From JAICKM01 sp038228295 (GTDB lineage Bacteria; Chloroflexota; Chloroflexia; QHBQ01; JAICKM01), in NCBI GenBank assembly GCA_038228295.1, contig JBBRPH010000001.1, positions 159,231 to 223,230 on the forward strand: DNA of 64,000 nucleotides, given 5' to 3'. Position 1 is the stretch's first letter. Each line of letters begins with the position of its first letter. Under the pieces are notes generated by a model that was not told the DNA's origin, ran no database searches, and worked only from the letters and a program-made list of their open reading frames with translations. A program made the position numbers and the translations under genes. Below are positions 43,101 to 49,878 of this stretch, piece after piece.

Positions 43101-43381
43101 CCGCGCACCTCAAAGCGCGGCACAGGAATCGGCATCGTGGACCACTCGACCTCTACGCGCTCTACGCGGGCCATGCTCGGCCCCTGCTGTAAGGCCGCCT
43201 GCAAAAGCTCAAGCATTGGGCGTGGCCCCACCGCCTGCACGATCACGCTGCCGTCATCGCCATTGCGGACCCAGCCGCCCAGGCCCAGTCGCACGGCACT
43301 ATCGCGCACAAACATCCGAAAGCCGATCCCCTGGACCCGCCCGCACACACGCGCATTCAGTTGTTCGCTTGCTGTGTCCAT
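43097..43381 (-). CDS. Acylphosphatase
   Basis: The 94-residue protein hydrolyses acyl phosphates. The catalytic Arg lies in GRVQGIGFRMFV and the catalytic Asn in LGGWVRNGDDGSV, both at the usual spacing. It is the first gene of a run with the FecR-domain protein (4-bp overlap). A complete promoter lies so close that the mRNA should be leaderless; no Shine-Dalgarno sequence is present. Confidence 0.94.
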   Translation of the reverse strand: MDTASEQLNARVCGRVQGIGFRMFVRDSAVRLGLGGWVRNGDDGSVIVQAVGPRPMLELLQAALQQGPSMARVERVEVEWSTMPIPVPRFEVRG

Positions 43382-43389
43382 AACTCTGT

Positions 43390-43419
43390 ATTGTACCCGC
43401 GTACCCGGCGGGGAGTCAA
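43390..43419 (-). promoter_or_regulatory. Promoter of a leaderless acylphosphatase mRNA
   Basis: On the minus strand TTGACT (43419 to 43414) and TACAAT (43395 to 43390) are separated by 18 bp. The -10 box ends 8 nt before the ATG at 43381, so transcription should start 0-2 nt before the codon. Confidence 0.65.
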
Positions 43420-43495
43420 ACCTGCGCCACCGACCGCTACTCTTGCCCTCACTCCTACGATGAGGAGGGGTAAGCGCGCCGGAAGGAGTAACGGA

Positions 43496-45898
43496 CTAGG
43501 TCAGTCCGTGTTCGATAGCGTAACGAGTGGCGGCACTGCGGGTTGCGAGATCCAACTTGCTGTAGATGGCCCGCACATGGGTCTGCACAGTACGCGGACT
43601 AAGGGAGAGCCTGTGGGCGATTTGGCTGTCGGGGAGGCCGGCGGCCAACAAGCCCAGCACCTCACGCTCCCGTGGTGTAAGATCGTCGGCGGCCGCCGGA
43701 TGCCGGGCGGCAGCCGGGGCTGAATTGTGGCTTTCTAGCCGCCAGCCCCCACTCGCCACCGGTTGCGGCAGCGGTTCGCCGGCCAGGGCAATGGCGGCAT
43801 CCAAGCTGAGGTGCCGGCCGGCGGCCCCGGCCGCATCCCAACCGGCGGCATCGAGCGCCGCCTGCGCGGCGGCGCGGTTGCGCTCCAACGCCGCCCGATC
43901 CACGGGATCCAGCCGGGCGCTGATGGAGTCGAGAACGGCATCTGCGGCGCCAAACAGTTGGGCTGCCCGGATCGGAGCGCCGGCGGCGACGGCCAAACCA
44001 CCCAACGCGGCCAAGCCCCAAGCGATCCCCTGCTGGTCGCCCAGGTCGCGGAACAGGCTCAGGCTCTCGCGAAAATAGGCCGCCGCGCCCAATCCGTCGC
44101 CGCCGGTCGCCGCCACCTGGCCCAGCGTAGTAAGCGCCAGCGCCAACCCCCAGCCGTCACCCACCGTGCGAAACAGGGCCACACTTTCTTCCAACACGGC
44201 CCGCCCGGCGCTATCGCCCGCAGCCGTCGCCAATTCCCCCAAGTTGCGGAGCGCCAGCGCCACGCCCCAATTGTTATCGCAAGCCCGAAACAGAGCCACG
44301 CTTTCTTCTAACAGGGCACGAGCTTGAGCGGCAGCACCTTGATACAGCATGACCACGCCCAGCACGGTCAGGGCATAGGCCAAACCTTCCCCATCGTCAC
44401 GCTCGCGGAAGATCGCCGCGCTCTCCATCAATAACTGGTGCGCCGCCGAGGCATCACTCTGGCGAAAAGCCAACACCCCGGCCCAGTTGAGCGCCAACGC
44501 CCGCGTCGCCGTGCGATCGGCGGGTAGGCTGCGCGCCAGCGCCCGCTCCAGCCAGGTACGCCCTTCGCTGAAATAGCCCCGCAGGTTCCAGAACCAGCCC
44601 AGCACGCCGGCCAGTTGCAATGCGGGGCGCGTCGCTTCTTGCGCCAACGCCCAGGCCAGCGCGGCGCGCAAATTATCATGCTCATGGTCCAGCCGATCCA
44701 ACCAGACGATCTGGCCTGATCCACGCAGGTGTGACTCGCCCGTGGCGGCCAGTGCCGAGTAATAGGCCGCGTGCGCCGCGGCCAGCGCCGTCGCTTCGTC
44801 CGTCAGCACTAATTGCTCGCCGCCGAAATCCCGCAACGTCGCCGCCATCTCGAAGCGCGGCGTCCCATCCGCCGTTTCACCCGACCGCACCAAGCTGTGG
44901 TCAATCAGCGCGGCAAGGCCATCGAAGACCCGTTGTGTGTGCCTTGCGTCGTCCGCCACTGAGCTTTCCGTACCGAACGGTGCCGGCCTACTGCCCGCCG
45001 GCGCGGGATGACCGACAACTGCGGCCGCCGCATCCAAGGTCCAGCCACCGGCAAACACAGCCAAACGGCGAAATAGAGCCTGCTCGGCAGGCGGCAACAA
45101 ATCGTAGCTCCAGGCAATGGCTCCGCGCAGGGTTTGCTGGCGCGCGGGTAGATCGCGCGCCCCGCCGGTGAGCAGCGGCAGCGCAGGCGAGTCGGTCAGG
45201 CGGGCCAGCAGTGCGGCGGGGGCCAGGACTTTGCTGCGGGCGGCAGCCAGTTCAATCGCCAACGGTAGGCCGTCGAGCCGGGCACAGACGGCGGCAACCG
45301 CCTCGGCGGTCTCGGCAGTCAGCGCGAAATCAGGCCGCACCTCGCGCGCCCGCACCACAAACAGGTGCACCGCGTCTGAGCCGGCTAGCAGCGCAGCAGG
45401 CACCGCACTACCATGCAGCAGGCCCAGCGGCGGCACTGGGAATTCATGTTCGCCGTGAATGTGCAACGCAGCCCGGCTCGTCACCAGCACCTTGAGGCGC
45501 AAACAGGCGACCAGCAGCGCACCGACCGCCGGGGCCGCATCCAGCACCTGCTCGAAATTATCGAGCAGCAGCAAACCGGCGCGGTCACATAGATACGCCG
45601 CCAGTGCGTCGGTCAGAGACAAGCCCGCCGACTCACGCACCCCCAGCGTGGCGGCCACCGTCGGCAACACCAGTGCCGAGTCGGTCAGTGCAGCCAGCGG
45701 CACAAACCACACACCGTCCGCGAACTTATCGGTGAGGCCGCTCGCCGTTTGCAGCGCTAGGCGGGTTTTGCCGCAGCCGCCGGCACCGGTCAGAGTCAGC
45801 AGCCGTGCGCCGCTCAGCAAGCGTTCGATTTCGGCGATCTCACGTTCACGTCCGATAAAGCTGGTCAGTTGCGGCGGCAGGTTATGCGACGCGGTCAC
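43496..45898 (-). CDS. LuxR-type regulator with P-loop ATPase and TPR domains
   Basis: The 800-residue protein has a P-loop GAGGCGKT at residues 38-45 and LLLLDNFEQVL as Walker B. Winged-helix and TPR-like repeats fill the middle (about 300-690). The protein ends in a LuxR helix-turn-helix starting LTPREREVLGLLAAGLPDSQIAHRLSLSPRTVQTHVRAIY. This is the LAL/STAND class, in which ATP and a signal control DNA binding. The GTG start at 45898 is chosen because AGGAGG lies 7 nt upstream; an in-frame start 10 codons earlier is rejected. Its promoter region carries palindromes shared with the divergent menC-type gene. Confidence 0.92.
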   Translation of the reverse strand: MTASHNLPPQLTSFIGREREIAEIERLLSGARLLTLTGAGGCGKTRLALQTASGLTDKFADGVWFVPLAALTDSALVLPTVAATLGVRESAGLSLTDALAAYLCDRAGLLLLDNFEQVLDAAPAVGALLVACLRLKVLVTSRAALHIHGEHEFPVPPLGLLHGSAVPAALLAGSDAVHLFVVRAREVRPDFALTAETAEAVAAVCARLDGLPLAIELAAARSKVLAPAALLARLTDSPALPLLTGGARDLPARQQTLRGAIAWSYDLLPPAEQALFRRLAVFAGGWTLDAAAAVVGHPAPAGSRPAPFGTESSVADDARHTQRVFDGLAALIDHSLVRSGETADGTPRFEMAATLRDFGGEQLVLTDEATALAAAHAAYYSALAATGESHLRGSGQIVWLDRLDHEHDNLRAALAWALAQEATRPALQLAGVLGWFWNLRGYFSEGRTWLERALARSLPADRTATRALALNWAGVLAFRQSDASAAHQLLMESAAIFRERDDGEGLAYALTVLGVVMLYQGAAAQARALLEESVALFRACDNNWGVALALRNLGELATAAGDSAGRAVLEESVALFRTVGDGWGLALALTTLGQVAATGGDGLGAAAYFRESLSLFRDLGDQQGIAWGLAALGGLAVAAGAPIRAAQLFGAADAVLDSISARLDPVDRAALERNRAAAQAALDAAGWDAAGAAGRHLSLDAAIALAGEPLPQPVASGGWRLESHNSAPAAARHPAAADDLTPREREVLGLLAAGLPDSQIAHRLSLSPRTVQTHVRAIYSKLDLATRSAATRYAIEHGLT

Positions 45899-45941
45899 GG
45901 CGAATCCTCCTAGACCTCGGACCGGCAAAGCCCGGTCCTCT

Positions 45942-46000
45942 GCGTATTATACGCTACCGCGCCGGGTAGCGCCTAATTGTTGGGCGCGGTATAATACCGC
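45942..46000. promoter_or_regulatory. Divergent promoters with palindromic -10 regions
   Basis: GCGTATTATACGC (45942-45954) contains the minus-strand TATAAT for the LuxR-type gene. GCGGTATAATACCGC (45986-46000) contains the plus-strand TATAAT (45990-45995) for the menC-type gene. Both are perfect odd-length inverted repeats, with centres 45 bp apart. Between them CGCTACC (45952-45958) pairs with GGTAGCG (45965-45971). No good -35 boxes are present. Confidence 0.55.
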
Positions 46001-46001
46001 C

Positions 46002-47120
46002 ATGCTAACAATAGATGCCGTCACCTTGACCCATATCGCCATGCCGCTGGTTACACCGTTCGAGACCAGCTTCGGCCGCGACGTGGTGCGCGAAACGCTG
46101 ATCATCGAAGTGCGTGCGGCGGCAGGCAGCGGCTGGGGTCAAACCGTGGCCTTCGCCGACCCCGGCTACTCGTCGGAGACTAATGATACCTGCTGGGCCA
46201 TCCTAAGCCGCTACCTGATCCCCGCACTGCTGGCAGCGCCGCTAACCGACTTAGCCGACTTACACCGCCGCTGGGCGTGGATACGCGGGCACCATATGGC
46301 GCGCGCCGGGCTGGAAGGAGCCGCCGCCGCCCTGCTGGCCGAAGTCGCAGGCCGGCCACTCGCCCAATTTCTGGGCGGCAGTCGCGACCGCGTAGCGGTC
46401 GGCGTGAGCATCGGCATTCAGGAGTCGCCCGCTACCCTGCGCGACGTGGTCGCCGATTATCGGGCAGCAGGCTACGCGCGCATCAAGCTGAAGATCAAGC
46501 CGGGCAAAGACGTAGCTTACGTCGCCGCTGTGCGCGCAGCCTTTCCAGACGTGGCGCTGACCGCCGACGCGAACTCGGCTTACACGCTGGCCGATGCCGA
46601 CCACCTGCGGCAACTGGATGCGTTCGGCCTGACGATGATCGAGCAGCCGCTGGCCGATAGCGATATTTATGAACACAGCCTGCTGCAACAGCAACTGACC
46701 ACGCCCATCTGCCTGGACGAAAGTATCCACAGCTTGGCCGATGCGCGGGCGGCGTTGGACCTGGGCAGTTGCCGGGTGATTAACATCAAGGTGGGCCGCG
46801 TCGGCGGACTGCTGCCGGCCATAGCCATCCATGACCTGTGTCGGGCGCGGGGCGTGCCGGTCTGGTGCGGCGGGATGCTTGAAACCGGCGTGGGTCGGGC
46901 GGCCAACCTCGCTATCGCCGGCTTACCCGGCTTCACCCTGCCCGGCGACATCTCGGCCAGCGCCCGCTACTTCCACAGCGACATCGCCACGCCCGCCTTC
47001 ACGCTCAACCCCGACAGCACGATCACTGTGCCCACCACGCCGGGCCTCGGCGTGACGGTGGACCGTGCCGCTCTGGCAGTGGTGACGCTGCACAGCCGGA
47101 CGTGGGCTCGTGAAACGTGA
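46002..47120 (+). CDS. menC: Enolase-family enzyme, o-succinylbenzoate synthase type
   Basis: The 372-residue protein belongs to the muconate-lactonising/enolase superfamily. The first catalytic Lys lies in RIKLKIKPG, the metal ligands are in ALTADANSAY, MIEQPL and CLDESI, and a second Lys lies in VINIKVGRVGG. This pattern fits class 2 MenC (menaquinone synthesis) or N-acylamino acid racemase; the two cannot be separated by sequence alone, and no other men gene is nearby. The ATG at 46002 is used; it lies 6 nt after a TATAAT box, so the mRNA should be leaderless. Confidence 0.88.
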   Translation: MLTIDAVTLTHIAMPLVTPFETSFGRDVVRETLIIEVRAAAGSGWGQTVAFADPGYSSETNDTCWAILSRYLIPALLAAPLTDLADLHRRWAWIRGHHMARAGLEGAAAALLAEVAGRPLAQFLGGSRDRVAVGVSIGIQESPATLRDVVADYRAAGYARIKLKIKPGKDVAYVAAVRAAFPDVALTADANSAYTLADADHLRQLDAFGLTMIEQPLADSDIYEHSLLQQQLTTPICLDESIHSLADARAALDLGSCRVINIKVGRVGGLLPAIAIHDLCRARGVPVWCGGMLETGVGRAANLAIAGLPGFTLPGDISASARYFHSDIATPAFTLNPDSTITVPTTPGLGVTVDRAALAVVTLHSRTWARET

Positions 47121-47210
47121 AAGGGTGCGTTCTTCTGGGGATCAGATGGGCGTTATAGTATGATTCGCGGCGTGGATCAGTGTCCGCTGCACGGCAGCTA
47201 GGTCGGATAG

Positions 47211-47687
47211 CTACTCTGCTACCGGCGGCAGCGGCGGGGTAGGCGGCGAGGGGCGCGCCAATAAGTGCAGGTTGATCTCGCTCAGGATCAAGCGGATCCT
47301 ATTATTCATCGCCTCGTGATAACGCAGGGCATCGGCAGCGTGCTGCGGATTGTCGGCGCTCGCGCGTGCGATCAAGGAGCTGAGGTACGCATCGGAGATC
47401 GTCACCAATTGGATGAAAGCCGCCGCACTCGCACCATCACGAATGCGATCTCCCGTCACTTGGGTTAGATAGGCCCGAATCAAATTTACATCGCCGGCGG
47501 CAAACGTCTGAGCCAACACTTGATAGAGCGCTACAAACAGCCTCTGCACCGTTGCCGGATCCAACTCTTGATAGAACGGGATCTGCCGGCGTGCGGCCGC
47601 GCCCAGGTGGGCCGCTAAATCGTCCAGATGCGTCTGGATCAACTCGGCCAACCACAGACCGACCGACGACGCTGGGGGGGTGTTCAT
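47211..47687 (-). CDS. Small helical protein of unknown function
   Basis: About 158 residues, nearly all predicted helix, with a Pro-rich tail (PSPPTPPLPP). The segment around DLAAHLGAAARRQIPFYQELDPATVQRLF and the following helices loosely resemble the N-terminal sensory domain of RsbR-type stress regulators, but this is only an impression. An ATG at 47687 is used instead of the TTG at 47690. A full promoter with TTGACA ends 7 nt upstream, so the mRNA should be leaderless. It lies next to the FAD oxidoreductase on the same strand but is transcribed separately. Confidence 0.7.
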   Translation of the reverse strand: MNTPPASSVGLWLAELIQTHLDDLAAHLGAAARRQIPFYQELDPATVQRLFVALYQVLAQTFAAGDVNLIRAYLTQVTGDRIRDGASAAAFIQLVTISDAYLSSLIARASADNPQHAADALRYHEAMNNRIRLILSEINLHLLARPSPPTPPLPPVAE

Positions 47688-47694
47688 CAAGGCT

Positions 47695-47724
47695 ATTATG
47701 GCATAGCCCTCACTCCCCTGTCAA
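47695..47724 (-). promoter_or_regulatory. Promoter of a leaderless mRNA
   Basis: On the minus strand TTGACA (47724 to 47719) and CATAAT (47700 to 47695), with a TGC extension before the -10, are separated by 18 bp. The -10 box ends 7 nt before the ATG at 47687. Confidence 0.65.
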
Positions 47725-47826
47725 TCAACCCACAGACACACGCAGCAGCTAATCCCTAGGCCGCCTTCAGGAACTTAGTAGTCGTAATGGGGTCGCCCAA
47801 ACGGTCAGCGCATCCCGCGTTAGATC

Positions 47827-49038
47827 CTATGCCGCCGGCGGGCCGGCGGCGGCCATGATGCTGCCGAGGTTGGCCGGTGACATGAACTCTGGGATCGGCA
47901 CTGTGCCTGTTAGCGCGCCGAAGAAGCGGTCGGTCTGTGGCTGGTTGGTGATTAAGGCAGCCAGCAGTTGCTGCATTTCGGGCGGGGGTGGCGCCAAGCC
48001 CGCGAGTTGCGCCGTCAGTTCGTGGATCGGCATCGCGGCTTCGTTACGTGCGCTTTCATAGCCTGCCAACGCTGTGTCCAATGGAGCGGTGCCGGAGAAC
48101 CCGGCGTGCAGGGCCATTGTCAGCAGTTCGGCATCACGGAAAGCGTCGGTAATACCATGCGCGGTCATGGGGTCCATGTAGTGGCCTGCGTCGCCGACCA
48201 GCGCCCAGCCGGGGCCATATGGTTTGCGGAAATAGGTCGCCAGATCGCCGGTGCCGACAAAGCGCTCCACTTGCTGTGCGCCCCGCACCCGTGCCGCTAG
48301 ATCCGGCACCAGATCCAGCGCGGTCATGTAGTGCCCCTCGATGTCGGCACGCACGGCATGAAATTCAGTGTGCGGCCATTGGATCGCGATGCCTACCAAG
48401 CCGTCGTTCGTGTTGAAGGCCGTTAGGCCGCACGCCGGGCGCATATAGATGGTTGTCCCGTCGAGTGGGATGCCACTCCAATAGGTGTAATAAAAACAGG
48501 TCTGCGCCGGACGCTCGTTATAGGCCGGAGCCTGCACCGCCCGCGCTACCACCGAGCCGCGCCCGTCTGCCCCGACCACAATGCGCGCCAAATCCGCTGT
48601 CGGTGCCCCGCCTTTGCTGTGGCTGTGGATACCTGTCACACGGTCGTCGTCCCAACTCAGGTCGCTGACGGTAGTGTTTTCGCGCAGTTCCACGCCCGCC
48701 GCCACTGCCGCTTCGACCAGAATGTTGTCCAGTACCTTACGACGGGGCGCGTACTCGACCGCCACCTCGTCTATCGGCGGTGGCGTACCCTGGAGGGTGA
48801 AATAGCCGGTATCAAAGCTGAAACGGCTAATAGCGGGGGTGCCGGCGGCAATCACTGCATCAAGCAAGCCCCAACGTTGTAATGACGCTACGGCGGGAAT
48901 ATGCAGGCCGTGCGTAGACATGGTATCACTAGGAAAGCCGGCCCGATCTACCAGCAGCACACGATAGCCCTGGCGGGCCAGCAGTAGCCCGGTCGAGGCT
49001 CCGGCGCAACGCGCGCCGACAATGATCACATCGTACAT
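47827..49038 (-). CDS. FAD-dependent oxidoreductase, geranylgeranyl reductase-like
   Basis: The 403-residue protein starts with the FAD-binding motif YDVIIVGARCAGASTGLLLA. The variant GARCAG in place of GxGxxG is typical of the geranylgeranyl reductase and halogenase-like group. The second FAD motif is WALVGDAGHYMDPMTAHGITDAF near residue 280. The substrate is unknown. The ATG at 49038 is chosen because AGGAGG precedes it; an extended form 24 codons longer is rejected. It lies 10 bp after the broken V4R gene, probably in one transcript. Confidence 0.88.
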   Translation of the reverse strand: MYDVIIVGARCAGASTGLLLARQGYRVLLVDRAGFPSDTMSTHGLHIPAVASLQRWGLLDAVIAAGTPAISRFSFDTGYFTLQGTPPPIDEVAVEYAPRRKVLDNILVEAAVAAGVELRENTTVSDLSWDDDRVTGIHSHSKGGAPTADLARIVVGADGRGSVVARAVQAPAYNERPAQTCFYYTYWSGIPLDGTTIYMRPACGLTAFNTNDGLVGIAIQWPHTEFHAVRADIEGHYMTALDLVPDLAARVRGAQQVERFVGTGDLATYFRKPYGPGWALVGDAGHYMDPMTAHGITDAFRDAELLTMALHAGFSGTAPLDTALAGYESARNEAAMPIHELTAQLAGLAPPPPEMQQLLAALITNQPQTDRFFGALTGTVPIPEFMSPANLGSIMAAAGPPAA

Positions 49039-49048
49039 GAGGAGCCTC

Positions 49049-49318
49049 CTACTTATAATACGCCCATTTACAGCGAGCGGCTCCGGCCGCCGCGCAAGCC
49101 ACTTCTGCAACTACCACGCGACAGCCCAGCAGGTACTTCGCCATCGCGCTGTACATCCCTTCACAATCGCCGCAGATCGGCCCGCGTGCGTTCCGGATCT
49201 CTAGGCAGACCGGACAGGGATCCATTTCGCAGTACCAAGCGTGGTCGTCTTCACTGATGATATGTGGTACCCAGGAGCGCGCGCTAAAAGTCGCCACGGT
49301 CTGGACCAACCACGCCAA
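49049..49318 (-). CDS. V4R-domain protein, C-terminal fragment
   Basis: This segment has the end of a V4R (4-vinyl reductase-like, hydrocarbon-binding) domain: EMDPCPVCLEIRNARGPIC, then CEGMYSAMAKYLLG, and the EVACAAAGAARCKWAYYK signature with its Cys pattern. It is in the same reading frame as the preceding fragment and is separated only by a TAA (49322-49324) and one codon (CAA). A TTG could start it, but there is no ribosome-binding site. It is best seen as the second half of a gene broken by a nonsense mutation, unless the stop is read through. Confidence 0.7.
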   Translation of the reverse strand: MAWLVQTVATFSARSWVPHIISEDDHAWYCEMDPCPVCLEIRNARGPICGDCEGMYSAMAKYLLGCRVVVAEVACAAAGAARCKWAYYK

Positions 49319-49321
49319 TTG

Positions 49322-49639
49322 TTAGGCGGGGGGTACGGCTTGCGCGGCGGTCCGCAGGTCGCGCATCAGTGGGGTCTGCGTGAGTTTTTCGCCAGTGAAT
49401 TGACCCCAGGTTCGCAGAAAGTTGCGCGCCAGCGATTCACCAAGGGTTTTGTAGACGGCCGTAAAGAGCCGCGTCAGTTCGGCCTGCTCGGCCACCGGCT
49501 CCCAACTCTCCGGCGGCAGATTACGCAGAAAGCGATTCAGCCCGGCAGCTATCACGAGTTTTTCATTGTTCTTGCCGCTGCTCTCTTGTAGGGATTCCAA
49601 TACAAAATGGAGGGTCATAGCCGGTACTTCATAAGCCAT
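49322..49639 (-). CDS. V4R-domain protein, N-terminal fragment
   Basis: The 105 residues are predicted mostly helical and contain GLNRFLRNLPPESWEPVAEQAELTRLF, a segment that resembles the helical part preceding V4R domains in this phylum. The fragment ends at a TAA, after which the same frame continues directly into the V4R core. By itself it would lack the ligand-binding core. Other family members are single uninterrupted proteins, so the natural gene product would be about 195 residues. AAGGAG lies 12 nt before the ATG. Confidence 0.7.
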   Translation of the reverse strand: MAYEVPAMTLHFVLESLQESSGKNNEKLVIAAGLNRFLRNLPPESWEPVAEQAELTRLFTAVYKTLGESLARNFLRTWGQFTGEKLTQTPLMRDLRTAAQAVPPA

Positions 49640-49782
49640 TTAAGATGATAGCTCCTTGCAACGGCAGAAAGCGCACCATTACACAACCAACCCTCGTTAG
49701 GGCCGGCGCGGTGAGCGGATGCCTAATATATCGCCGCTATTATGGCACAGCCTCTCACTGCTGTCAATCGTGCGCTGCGGGC

Positions 49783-49811
49783 TTGACAGCGCCAGGACGG
49801 CGGCGGATAAT
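49783..49811 (+). promoter_or_regulatory. Sigma-70-type promoter of the GH63-like gene
   Basis: TTGACA at 49783-49788 and GATAAT at 49806-49811 are separated by 17 bp, the best -35 box in the window. The leader to the ATG at 49879 is about 60 nt. Confidence 0.7.
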
Positions 49812-49878
49812 GAGCCTGTTTGTTTACACTACCCAATTCAGCCGCACCACAGGTCTACAAACCAGTAGGGGAGACCCG

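Noticed and set aside
45459..46001. In-frame extension of the menC-type gene over about 180 codons
   Set aside because: It runs through the coding region of the opposite LuxR-type gene and across the promoter; the ATG at 46002 with its -10 box is the better start.
49322..49324. Recoding of the stop codon as an amino acid
   Set aside because: The codon is TAA, not TGA or TAG, and no recoding element is seen; a nonsense mutation is simpler, although readthrough is not excluded.
47827..49639. Bacteriochlorophyll genes (V4R like BchJ, reductase like BchP)
   Set aside because: Both families are wider than photosynthesis, and no other pigment gene is present in the window.
49645..49878. In-frame extension of the GH63-like protein by 78 codons
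   Set aside because: It contains a consensus promoter and lacks a domain; GGGGAG lies before the ATG at 49879.
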